64,000 bases of DNA from Leguminivora glycinivorella (Eukaryota; Arthropoda; Insecta; Lepidoptera; Tortricidae): assembly GCF_023078275.1 (NCBI RefSeq), contig NC_062990.1:5471549-5535548 (forward strand). Reading direction: 5' to 3'. Shown one piece after another: positions 46,604 through 59,800 of this stretch. Numbering within the stretch: position 1 is the stretch's first letter; each line of letters starts with the position of its first letter. The notes beneath the pieces are model-generated. The model was not told the origin of the DNA. It searched no databases and saw only the letters and a program-made list of their open reading frames with translations. Both the position numbers and the translations under genes were made by a program.

Positions 46604-46739
46604 CGAGGGTTTACTGGTGAAACCCGATAAGTCGAGCAGACTGGTTTTTGAAATTCGAACTATCGAGTGTAATTTCCACAATGTTGTCATTTCAAGGACA
46701 AATTATCTCGATTTATCGGGTTTCACCAGTAAACCCTCG
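46604..46739. mobile_element. 136-bp MITE, CGAGGGTTTACTGGTGAAAC ends
   Basis: Perfect inverted ends of about 27 bp, with the start CGAGGGTTTACTGGTGAAAC. Confidence 0.82.
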
Positions 46740-46911
46740 ATTTATGGTATTTACAATAGCTTAGGTTGAAAATATCATTCCATGAAAATATAATAACTTT
46801 AGTTGCCGTCAAATATATCGGAGCTGCCAAAGGCGACGGGTGGTTATCTGGTTATTAGTTATTGGCATTTGGCATTATACCCTATGGTTGTAAAACAAGT
46901 ATGTTTGTAAT

Positions 46912-47007
46912 AACCAGAGATCGGATTTTTTTGCGTCATCTCATACTAAAAGTCATTAAAATGACGTAAGTCACTAAGAATGTCGCAAATCCGTCCGATC
47001 TCTGGTA
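46912..47007. mobile_element. ~95-bp palindromic MITE
   Basis: TAACCAGAGATCGGA and its complement TCCGATCTCTGGTAA bound a core with ATTAAAATGACGT. Confidence 0.65.
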
Positions 47008-47749
47008 ATAACAACTGTATTTTGTCTAAAACTTCTACTATTACTTACTTCATTTTGTGCGTTATATATTTACAGGTTAAGCGTATTGTTTAAATGAATA
47101 ACGATTTATTAATCACATTATGGTTTTGGTAAATAGCGATTTACAATAAAGTAAAGCTAAGAAACACTAAAAACAATTTACATTCATTTTTTACAGATAT
47201 TAAATTCCTGGCTTTATTTCTTAGTATTCTTAGGGTTTTTTCGTAGTATTCTTAGGGTTACCCCAAACATGACGCGGAATGAGAAGGCACACTCAAAGGT
47301 TATGACAGATGGCGTCACCCTATTAGTCTATTACGTGAGAGCGAGAAGATATGTTTTTTCTCTCTCTCACACACATATGAATGACAGTGACATGCCTAGA
47401 CACTTGCACAGGCGCCGCCTGGCAGCATAAAATGTCAGTGTGCCTCCTCATTGGCGCAGACCAAAATTCTCTCGATACTATGAAGACGCTTACGCGCCAT
47501 CGCCGCTGAACGCATGCGTACGCATGTCATATTAGGGAGCGATTTTTGGTCAGCGAAAGCCGATTCCGTGACGAAATGATTAGAGAGATCTTAAGTTCCC
47601 GCCAGCGTTCGTCCGGCGCACCGCTATCATTGCGCTCCGCTAACGCTCCTACGCTTTCGAATATGTGGCCGAGCATGTTTACACAGATTTTAGATGGTTT
47701 CGTGTATCACTTGGTGTCTGGCCCGGCTGTAGTACGGCGGGAACAGTGC
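47008..47749. other. Presumed 3' UTR of zinc-finger gene
   Basis: Lies downstream of the minus-strand stop. A duplicated TTCTTAGGGTT at 47228 and 47248 is the only repeat seen. Confidence 0.35.
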
Positions 47750-47836
47750 TCAGGGGTTGATGGCGACCCAGCCGTTGTTGCCGTCGGGCAGCGTGATCTG
47801 CACCACGCGCACCGCGCCGCCGCCGTCGCCACTCAA
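47750..47836 (-). CDS. Zinc-finger gene last exon
   Basis: Acceptor TCGTAGTTGCAG; 28 codons and TGA (minus strand, 47752-47750). Encodes LSGDGGGAVRVVQITLPDG and ends GWVAINP. On the minus strand an AATAAA (plus-strand TTTATT at 47213-47218) lies about 530 bp beyond the stop and is a candidate poly(A) signal. Confidence 0.85.
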   Translation of the reverse strand: MSGDGGGAVRVVQITLPDGNNGWVAINP

Positions 47837-50800
47837 CTGCAACTACGATATACTAAGTCAATAGGGATAACGACTACATTCAAAAATGGCATTCTGTTTA
47901 GTCCGTCAGATAGACCGTTTAAAAATACTGAACAGATATTTTTCTCTTTATCTAATGAATGAAAAAATACAAAGATACAGGGTATCAAAGTTCGGAAGTG
48001 GGGGCTTGTGACGTCACTGTTAGATAAAAATTGTACTAGGCGTGACGTCACGCCAAAACTTCAACACACTGTACCGTAGTCATTTTTCGTTTACGCGAAA
48101 AAAAAATGGACTAAAAATTTTTTTTTGTCGTCTCGCCTATAGGACACCTTAGACAGATCGACCTAGCCACAATGTAAGCCAAGCTTGAAATACTTTTGCT
48201 AGGCGACGATATACATACTTATACATATACGGGCATTTTCATAAGTTGGGACCCAAAATTAGTGACAGTTGTTAACAAAAATGTACTCCGCGTCAGTTTT
48301 GTAACGACAATCCAAAATCCATACTAATATTATAAATGGGAAAGTGTGTGTGTCTGTTTGTTTATCCGTCTTTCACGGCAAAACGGAGCGATGAATTGAC
48401 GTGATTTTTTAAGTGGAGATAGTTGAAGGGATGGAGAGTGACATAGGCTACTTTTTGTCTCTTTCTAGTAAGAAATAAAATCTACCTGTGATTCTACCTC
48501 TCCCAACTGCTCTGCAGTAACCGCCTCGAGGAAATTAGATTCAGTCTTCAAAGCTCCCTCCAAATTATCTGAAATAATCAAATCAAAATGTCAAAACATT
48601 CAATAAAACAGTATTTTCTAAAATCGTAATATACCTAATAAAGTACTTTTCAGTCGGACTGAGATTAAAAACTTAAATATATCACCAGGGGCGGCTCACT
48701 CCGCGATCATTTCGCCGTGCTACAAGTACATGCCGGCGGCCGCGAGTTCGCGGCCCATTCAGTGGCGACGACCTTCGCGCGGCGCAATAGAATTCAATGT
48801 CGTCTGCACGCGTGCGGTCCGTTTGTTAATGTAGGTGTGAATTTAGAGTGGCGGCGTTTTGTGAACATCAGTGAGCCTTCTGTACTGTACTATTATATAT
48901 TCTGTGATATCACTGTATACAATACTTATACGAGTCAGAATAATTATGTAATCATAGTTTTTCTACCTGTTCGTAACCGCCAGAACTAGGCTTGTGTCGT
49001 TCACGAAATCTGAACTGTTAGGAATAAAATCCCATCAATGACCGAAAGGAACTGAATCTTTCCGTGCTCTGTGAATCGATCTTTGCTCATTTAGTTCAGT
49101 ATAAGATCGGCGAGCGCAAGCGGTTCGGAACGAGAACGAGTAATATTGTGTGCTGCGCCGACCGGGAGTAACGTCAAGTTTTCATTTAGTTAGGTACTTT
49201 CGGCCCGGAATTTTGACACTATTCGGACCTATTCGTTTTGATCTTTCCGACCGTAGTGGTCGCTGGTCTGACTGAACTAAATGAGCTAAAAGAGCGAACT
49301 AGTTTGTGGCAGCGATTGAACGAGATAGGAGCGCTCCGATCGTCGAAACGGCACAAGCCTAATAGCCAGAACAGTCACCGGCATAAATAAGTGATGATTT
49401 CTATACCTTGTCATATTAACGTGTTGTTTGAAATGTCATACGAATGATGTGATTATAAGCATAGATTAAATATAACAAGATCATACCATCCCATACATTA
49501 AAATGCGACCGCCTAAGACCGCGCTTACACTCCACCACACATAGATGGCGCCACAAAAAAAAATGTCTTGTAGCTTTCGATTATACTTGTAGATGGCGTT
49601 AAGTGTCACTTTTGACATAGATTTACGGCTCGGAATTGACACTTAATGCCAATCTACAAATAATCGGTGGCAACAAGGCATTTTTTTGTGGCGCCATCTA
49701 TGTGTGGTGGAGTGTAAGCGCGTTCGTAGGCGGTCGCATTTTAATGTATGGGATGGTATGATCTTGTTATTATATTTAATTTATGTTATAAGCGACAAGA
49801 TACAAAAATCATCACTTCTTTATGACGGTGACAGTACGTGATAAATGATTACTTACAAGTGAGAATATCGTCTGTCTCCTGCACCAAGTTGAGCGAGGTC
49901 TTCCCGCCCTGGAGGATGTACTTCTTATCACCGATATACACCGCGCCTTGGCTCTCTGGAATTATTGTTACTGATTATGGAAACGTACAGTGAACTGTTA
50001 AATGTATGAAGTTCTACTTCAGAGGGCATTCAACGAAAACGTCGTAATAATGTAAAATTGATAGTTTTAGTCGGCAAAATGCTACACTTTCCGTCATCTA
50101 AAAGACTTATTAAGTTCAGGATTCGATTAGGACATCTTCTTAACTTACATGTTGTGAGACTGGATTTTTAAAAACTAACTCACTTAATTAATTATGATTT
50201 TTTTTCTGGTGCATGTTTAGGAAAACCCGCGAAAAGTGCTGACTTAGTCCGTCTAATTTGTAAAATTTGGATAGTTTTGAATGCTTCAAGTGGTAAATTT
50301 GTATTATGTATATCCTGTACTACAATCTTCTGAGACTACTTCTTTGTTATAAGGCTTTAGAATAGAGTAAATGAGGATATGATGAATTCAATTTGTTTCA
50401 GAAATCACCTCAGAATAAGTGTCAATTTCTTCGAAAACTTACGTGTTTTTGAAGTAGTTTTAATATAAAAATAATCTGCAACGCTTACTCAAACAGATTT
50501 TATGCCAAAGTTTTCTATTAATTGCAATTTAATATTTTTGACGATTTTTTAAAAATGCCTCCTTATTACCGGTTACGCGCGCTTGCGATGTCAGTACCGC
50601 GGCAGAGCTTGTAGAGGCAGGACGTATGTTAGTCCGCTCCGCACGCGGCTCGACGATCGCGAAGTTATTTTTTCATTGTGTGCGGCATCCGCCGTGTCCA
50701 AAACCGCACTTGTGTGCGTGTTTAGCTGTACTGTTGCATGTATACTGCGACCGAAAACTTTGATCCTTGGGTTGACGACTTTGGTAACTAACTAATTAAC

Positions 50801-53800
50801 TTGACTAATATTTTTAGTAAGTATTATTTATTATTGAATATCATTTTAGGTTACTGACTCGTCTCAACAAAATCTTTGACAATAGATGGTACTCAGGATC
50901 TGATGATGAAGTCAGATGGTAGTTATGAGTTCTCATCAACCAGGTCTTGAAACCATTTCGTGTTTGGGCTCGTTTGATTCGTCTCAACAAGATCTTTGAC
51001 AAGAGGTGATGGTACCCAGGATCTGATGATGAAGCCGGAAGGTAGTCAAGAGAATTCAACAGCCAGGTCTTGAAACCGCTTCGAGTTTGGGCTCGTTTGA
51101 TTCGTCTCAACAAGATCTTTGACAAGAGATGGTACCCAGGATCTGATGGTGAAGCCGGAAGGTAGTCAAGAATATTCAACAACCAGGTCTTGAAACTCCT
51201 TTATGTTTGGGCTCGTTTGATTCGTCTCAACAAGATCTTTGACAAGAGATGGTATCCAGGATCTGATGATGAAGCTGGAAGGTAGTCAAGAGAATTCATC
51301 AACCAGGTCTTGAAACAACTTCGTGTTTGGGCTCGTTTGATTCGTCTCAACAAGATCTTTCACAAGAGATGGTACCCAGGATCTGATGATGAAGACAGAT
51401 GGTAGTCAAGAGTTCTCATCAACCAGATCTTGTAACCACTTCGTGTTTGGGTTCGTTTGATTCGTCTCAACAAGATCTTTAACAAGAGATGGTAATCACT
51501 CTTTTATACTCTGGCGCATCCACTGTCTCAGTGTGTCACCAGTCAATTAACACTTTCGAAACCGGGCTCTAAAGCCCATGTAATCGGCTACGCTTCTACG
51601 AGTGTAGACAGTCGCGTAGCGTAGAGTTAGTTGTATTTTCTTACAAAAAACTAATACATAGATGTGGACCTTCCTGTGCTCCATGCAATTAAAACAACAT
51701 AATATTTAAAAACCGGCCAAGAGCGTGTCGGGCCATGCTCAGTGTAGGGTTCCGTAGTTTTCCGTATTTTTCTCAAAAACTACAGAACCTATCAAGTTCA
51801 AAACAGTTTTCCTAGAAAATTTTATAAAGTTATACTTTTGTGATTTTTTTAATATATGGTTAAAAAGTTAGAGGGGAGTGGGGGGACACAGATTTTTTTC
51901 CTTTAGGAGCGATTATTTCCGAAAATATTAATATTATCAAAAAACGATTTCAGTAATTCATTTTTAAATACCTATCCAACAATATCACACGTTAGGGTTG
52001 AAATGAAAAAAATAATCCCTCCCTACTTCACGTGTAGGGGGGGTACCCTAATAAAACATTTTTTCCACTTTTTATTTTTGCACTTTGTCGGCGTGACTGA
52101 TATACATATTGTGGTACCAAATTTCAGCTCTCTAGTGCTAACGGTCACTGAGATTATCCGCGGACAGACGGACGGACGGACGGACAGACTACGAAACCCT
52201 AAAAACACAATAACACATTTTAAATATAAAAAACTACTTAAAATTAAAGAAAACCGATCTTAGTTCCATTATACATATGTACCTAGAAAACATACCATAT
52301 ACAAAATGAAATAAAACTAAGAAAACGGATTATATTCATTATACGCGATATAATCTGATTCCATAAATTTATTTCATGAGTAACTATCGCGGTGACAGAA
52401 GACAATATTATAACACAATTTATTATATTATAAAAGTTTTTTAATTTATTTCTTCCAAGGCTACACACGTTTTAATAGAAAAACCGGCCAAGAGCGTGTC
52501 GGGCCACGCTCAGTGTAGGGTTCCGTAGTTTCCCGTATTTTTCTCAAAAACAACTGAACCTATCAAGTTCAAATCAATTTTCCTAGAAAGTCTTTATAAA
52601 GTTCTACTTTTGTGATTTTTTTAAACATATTGTTCAAAAGTTTTTTCCTTTAGGAGCGATTAGTTCCGAAAATATTAATATTATCAAAAAACGATTTTAG
52701 TAAACCCTTATTCATTTTTAAATACCTATCCAACAATATATCACACGTTGGGGTTGGAATGAAAAAAAATATATCATCCCCCACTTTACATGTAGGGGGA
52801 GTTCCCTAATAAAACATTTTTTTCCATTTTTTATTTTTGCACTTTGTTGGCGTGATTGATATACATATTGGTACCAAATTTCAACTTTCTAGTGCTTACG
52901 GTTACTGAGATTATCCGCGGACGGACGGACGGACGGACGGACAGACAGACATGGCGAAACTATAAAGGTTCCTAGTTGACTACGTAACCCTAAAAACTGT
53001 GATAAGTTTAATAATTAAACTAAAAGGTCAAGTATTGATGCACGAAATCATGTATGCAAATATGTAATATAGTATTTTTACGCAAGTATCAATAATGGTT
53101 AGTCCGCAACGCTACTGACGGCGTGGCGGTACCGACCATGAATGCTATCCCTTTCGCTCTAGCCGCACGTAAGGTTGGTTCGAAGAGGATCGCACGCTAT
53201 GTCTGTACCGCAGGCTACAATCGTTATGCTTCTGGTTATAGTGTGCGTCTGCACACAGGCGCACGCCAGCGCCGCCGGCGCCGAAATGCGAGCAAGCAGA
53301 TTTTTTGAAAGCGCTCTTCAATTTATAAATGTACATTTACAATTCACTATTCATGAATTTAGAAAAACTCACCGCCGTCTTTCGCCGTTCCTTCACTTTC
53401 TAGTTCTAACTCTTCTGTAGACTCGTAAACCTGAAATATAAACATTGGATTACAAAAAAGCGCTGGTGGCATAAGGCACTGGTCCCACCGCGAGCTAGTA
53501 AGCTATGAGCTATCGGCTATAAAAACGAACAAATATAATCACTTCCGTGTAAATAAAAGAGTCACGGCGATGTTTATAGTTACTCGCCCAGCTGTGAGCT
53601 ATTAAAATCGCCGTGTCTCTTTTATTTGCACGGGAGTGCTTATATTTTGTTCGTTTTTATAGCCGGTAGCTTATAGCTTACTAGCTCGCAGTGGGACTAG
53701 TGCCTAACGGTACGAGCTTGCGATTTTCAATCAGGAGGTCGCGGGTTCGATCCCCGACTCGCATCATTGAGTTTTTTGGAACTTATGTACGAAATATTAA

Positions 53801-56800
53801 ATTTGCCAGTCATTTAATATTTTACGGCGAAGGAAAACATCGCGAGTGTAAGTTTGGCAAAAATAAATAGTCTATCAATTTCTACAGATCTATGGTGAGC
53901 TGTGTCTATACAATAAATAAGGGACATATAAATAAATGAAACCGGCCAAGTGCGAGTTGTACTCGCGTTGCAAAGTTTCCCTAACACAGTACATTAATTT
54001 TCACTTTTACCATAAAGTGGCCCCTATAATTAAATTATCTAATAATCAGAGCCCGGAAAATCCATAGCAAAACAAAAGACTGTCGCAATCAAACTAGGGT
54101 GAGAAACATTTTTTTATCGATATCGAGTAAGTTTTGTCTAAAAAAAATCATACCGATATGTTTAGGTACGTACGTTATTTTATAAATTATTAACGCCAAA
54201 CGCAAAACAAGTAGTAAGTTAAGGGTTAGGTTAGGTCCATAGAACAGTTACAAATGGGGGTGGGGGGGTGTAATACTGACGTTGTCGGCGGGCGCGGCGC
54301 CAGCGACGCGCTGTATGGTGACGCGCGGCTGGTTCACCACGATCGACTCCGCTAAGTGACCCTGCAATTCAAACCATACTATTATTGTATGTTATAAAAG
54401 GTACTGATACAGCATATATATACTACTAGCGTTTTCCCGCGGCTGCGCTCGCGCTAAATTCGAAAATTGCGGAATTCTCCATACAAACTTCCACACCCTA
54501 ATTTAGGGAAGTGGGGGGCTAGAAAGAAACATAAAGTAGCCTATGTCACTCTCCATCCCTTCAACTATCTCCATTTAAAAAATCACGTCAATTCGTAGCT
54601 CCGTTTTGCCGTGAAAGACGGACAAACAAACAGACACACACACCTTCCCATTTATAATATTAGTATGGATAGTGTCATCCTAAAGTCACCTACAGCCTAC
54701 AGGCACACCCAGGCCACGAATTGTGGCGATCAAATATATGAAAGAGGCGCGTTCCTGGCACACAGTCTAAACTCGTGTAGGTGAACGCGTACTATGCTCG
54801 CATGAGTGAAATATGACAAGCCGACTGTTCGCGTTTTTCACAGGCGGTAACTGTAAAGTAACCGAGAGGGGGTAAGCGGCACTTTCAGTGGGGAGCGGGA
54901 GTGGCCATACTGTGCCCAGGCGCAATACCAAATCCTAAAAAACCGGCCAAGAGCGTGTCGGGTCACGCTCAGTGTAGGGTTCCGTAGTTTTCCGTATTTT
55001 TCTCAAAAACTACTAAACCTATCAAGTTCAAAACAATTTTCCTAGAAAGTTTTTATAAAGTTCTACTTTTGTGATTTTTTTCATATTTTTTAAACATATG
55101 GTTCAAAAGTTAGAGGGGGGGGACGCACTTTTTTTTCCTTTAGGAGCGATTATTTCCGAAAATATTAATATTATCAAAAAACTATCCTAGTAAACCCTTA
55201 TTCATTTTTAAATACCTATCCAACAATATATCACACGTTGGGGTTGGAATGAAAAAAAATATCAGCCCCCACTTTACATGTAGGGGGGGTACCCTAATAA
55301 AACATTTTTTTTCATTTTTTATTTTTGCACTTTGTTGGCGTGATTGATATACATATTGGTACCAAATTTTAGCTCTCTAGTGCTAACGGTTACTGAGATT
55401 ATCCGCGGACGGACAGACAGATATGGCGAAACTATAAGGGTTCCTAGTTGACTACGGAACCCTAAAAATGAAAATGATGTAATTAGTACTAGAGGTGTGC
55501 GCCGACCGGCGTGGCGTACGCCGCCGGTCATTTTTGCCACGCCGACGCCGCCGATCATTTCACCGGCGTGAAATCGGCGTGAGATCGAAGTGAAAATAAT
55601 TACTAATTTTTGGCTTGTTCTGTGTTATTCATTCTGTAGACGTGTGTGCCGATTAAAAATTGATCAGCAACGGCGTTTGCCAAAAATCGGCGGTGGCGGC
55701 GTGTTTCCGGAGTAAATTTGGCGTGACCTTGAATTAAACCTCGTAAGTCCCAGGCCATTTGTTTGCGATTTTGAATTTGGAACTTTCTTTTATTGAGAGT
55801 TCAAAACTCTAATTTGTACCTACTTGTACAAGTACTAAGGTGTTCCTTATATAAAAATCATTCGTATACTTTTATATAAACAGTGAGTTAAATAACATAT
55901 GTAAATGAACACGGGATAGGAAAAAACACTGATTACCCTAATAATTATCTGTTCATAGCACAAAATATTTTTTTATCATTGTTTGCTTCCATTAAATAAT
56001 TTATTTTCTAAATTATCGTGAATCTGCAAGGCACTCTTTCTTTATGAGGACCTTTGGAAGCTGGTAAAGAGGCATTAGCATCGGTGGAGCACTGCAACCC
56101 TATGAGGTACAAGTCCAAAAAATCTTGAACTTCCTGGATTCAACGGGCATGAGAAGATTATTTAATCACAAAGAGCCGTCACAATAGATCACTGCTGGTC
56201 GGCGTGACGCGGAAAGGCCCACAATACCCCCCTAATAATAGTCGGAGGAACACACATCGTCAGCACAACCACAGGAATTCCATTGTGCTCAGCCAATTGA
56301 TGAGTGACGAGAAAAAAAAGAGCTTTACACAAAACTATGGTAGAAACGGATGTCCAGCATATAGCTCTCGGCATACAAATTTGAGTTGGATGCAGATAGT
56401 TGATCCAGAAAACTGGTTTTGTTTTTTGCGTCGTGTAGCAATGTTAGCACTGATTAATTTTCCATCTGTTAATGCGATATATACCAGGACCGTTAGTCCA
56501 AAGTACCAACGAATGGTTACCGTGCTACCGCAGTCAGGCCGGGAAAGACCAAAAAAAGAGATAAAAGGACGACCTCGATGCATTTTTATAATGACTGGCA
56601 GGAGCGGACAGCAAACTGTAATAAGTGGGGATAAAAAGAACAGGCCCCTGCCCAGCAGTGGGCCACATATTAAGCACATAAAAAAACAAGATACCTACGA
56701 TTAAATGAAGGTTGGCACTTGCCGGTAGCTGTAATCACACATAATTATAATGAAAAGCTTTAATTCCTGCAAAACCAGATCAGCAACGAAATTAAGATCA

Positions 56801-59800
56801 CGCAAAGTGAATCCAACCTGGGTAGTATACCATCGCGTCCCATTCCAAACTATAGTTCTACACACAGTGGCTACAAGCAGTTTGCCGACGCGATGGGCAC
56901 ATAGGTATTTTTCGAGGAGCTCTGAAATCTTGAATAGTACATGGTAGTCATCCAGATGGAAAAATAGCTGAAGATCCAACAGGGAGAGTCTTGGCTCTCC
57001 AGATCTGGTGCTTTCGTAGGCGCTGTAACCATGTGGTTATAGTCAAGACGTAAGCCAGAGCAAAATCGCACACAGATCTCCCCGCATGCCCATCAGTTTT
57101 TCGCATGCCATTAAGAACTTCATACTGAAGTCCCTCATCTTTCTTACTGCTGAATAACAAATATTTTATTCATAGTAATTTTATTGGCAAATTGTAACAA
57201 ATATTGCACAAAAAAGTCCAAAAAATATATCCAAATAGTGCAAATACAAATACCAAGTTTGAGCAGTTTAGTAACCATCAAGGTCACGCCGTTTAATAAT
57301 CGGCAAAAATGCCCGGAGGCGGCGGCGGTTCATATCAAATTAGTGACAAATTTCGAGAAAAAAACGAAATAATTTGCTATTAATATTGCTAAAATCTTCA
57401 TTAGAACATGAAATTGTGTCACAGGGCTCATGATAAAAAGTTTATTTATGTACTTTGTAACGCCGGTTATAGAAGTGCCGTTTTTTTTTAAAATATAACA
57501 TGTTTTTAATTATTACGCCGATCACGCCGATTACGCCGACGCCGCCGGCCATTTTTGGCCCGGACGCCGCCGCCGACGGTTTAGCCACCGGCGCACACCT
57601 CTAATTAGTACCTTAATGCATAAACATAAAATCTTTATTACAACCATTATTTCCGCGTAATCTACTAGCTTTTGCCCGCAGCTTCGCTCGCGTTAAATTC
57701 GTAAATGGCGGAATACTCCATACAAATGTCCACCTCCCATTTAAGGGAAGTGGGGGGTTAGAAAAAGACAAAAAGTAGCCTATGTCACTGTCCATTCCTT
57801 CAACTATCTCTACTTAAAAAATTATGATTCACGTCAATTCATCGCTCCGTTTTGCCGTGAAAGACGGAGAAACAGACAGACACACACTTTCCTATTTATA
57901 ATATTAGTATGGACAAAGACATATGTAGTTGTAGCTCCGAAAAAAACGTTCCTCAGAACCATATAGAAAAAGGAACGGTGGCCTAGATTTGGGGAACGCT
58001 CGGTTAGATAGCGCTAATATTAATATTTGACATTTTAACACATATCAAGCTATTGGTCCCAGACTTGTAAGTTCACATTTATGACACATTTGTTTTGAAG
58101 TATGTTGCGATGTGGCTAAGATGTATCGTTTTCCAAATCTAACGATTAATTTCGAATTGTTTGAATCGATTAGGCCCTATGTACAAGGTGCTTAAACAAA
58201 TATACGATTTCTATCAACTTAGTGAAATGTCATTTGAATGGAAATGACAGACTCTGCCACAGCACTAGTTTAAAAATAAAAATGAATGATAAATTACTAG
58301 GGTTGTAAATAGAAAAAAAAACCAAATGTTTTTTTTTTCAGAATTATGAAAAAAAAACATGAAAAAAAACCGAGCACCTTGGTTTTTTTTTCTAAATATG
58401 GTTTTTTTTTCAGATGAACAAATAATACGACAATAACGGTTTTTCGTGAGTATAGTAACGTGTTTCAATAACAATAACGTACATTTTAGTTCAGTATACA
58501 AACGTTTATTGGGGAATCCCCGATGCGGCGTGTAGCGTGGAGAGGCGGTGGTGTTGCCAACAGTAAATAGTGATAACTACAAACTACAGATTTCGTAAAT
58601 ATTACTTCTATAAGACCAGAAATTAAAGTTATTTGATTAAATTCGTTTAATAGTTAACATTAAGTCTAAAAAACCGTATAAAAGTATTAACTTCTTTGCA
58701 AATTTTGTGATTTCGTACTTTAGAAAAAAACATACTCCAGGAAAAAAACTGTTTTTTTTCACGGTTTTTTTTCATGTTTTTTTTTCAAGCTAGAAAAAAA
58801 ACCGTTTTTTTACAACCCTATAAATTACATAATAAGTAAATTCTGTGTGATAAATTAATATCGTAAAATACTCACTAACGAAGATCCGCAAAAATGTAAC
58901 ATGTGTTATATTATGTTTAAAGTAAGCGAAATATTCATCATTATTTTTAAAATCGGGACTTAATCGCGTATAACTACATATTAAACTGACCTCCAACGTT
59001 TCAAGGACGGCGTTGTCCCCGTGGTCTCGGAGAAGACTGGCTTGAAATGACATCAACACCTTCTGACAGCCGCGCGAGTTTTTCGAACTACCCGCACTTG
59101 GTTTTGATTATCAACTTGAACTGTTTGCGCACTAGGGATGTTACTCTGTCGACATACAACACTGACGATATTCGATTTAACGACTGTCGATATTATTTTC
59201 GGCTTACACTTATTAATGACAGGATTCCATGTGGATGAGATCCTAAAACCTTCGTCCCGACTGAAATTTGTTAGAGTCAGGGCCAAACCACTGGATCGAA
59301 CTACATGACCCTAAAGTCCTTTCCACGGAACGCCATTTCTACAGTAGAAAAGTGCGTGAAGCCATTGAAATCAAAAAACATCGCAATTTCAATCGGGACG
59401 AAGGTTTTAGGATCTCATCCACATGGAATCCTGTCATTAATAAGTGTAAGCCGAAAATAATATCGACAGTCGTTAAATCGAATATCGTCAGTGTTGTATG
59501 TCGACAGAGTAACATCCCTAGTGCGCAAACAGTTCAAGTTGATAATCAAAACCAAGTGCGGGTAGTTCGAAAAACTCGCGCGGCTGTCAGAAGGTGTTGA
59601 TGTCATTTCAAGCCAGTCTTCTCCGAGACCACGGGGACAACGCCGTCCTTGAAACGTTGGAGGTCAGTTTAATATGTAGTTATACGCGATTAAGTCCCGA
59701 TTTTAAAAATAATGATGTGTAATAATCGTGAAAGTTTAAATCAGTGTTAAGCGAAATATTGTTTTTAAGTACTTGATTTTTTAAATATTATTACAGGATT

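Noticed and set aside
47546..47962. 138-codon plus-strand frame
   Set aside because: It is antisense to the last zinc-finger exon, whose minus-strand reading is phase-consistent with seven other exons.
59047..59606. Paired identical frames beginning MTSTPSDS on opposite strands
   Set aside because: Antisense of the Penelope-like arm; identical only because the arms are inverted copies.
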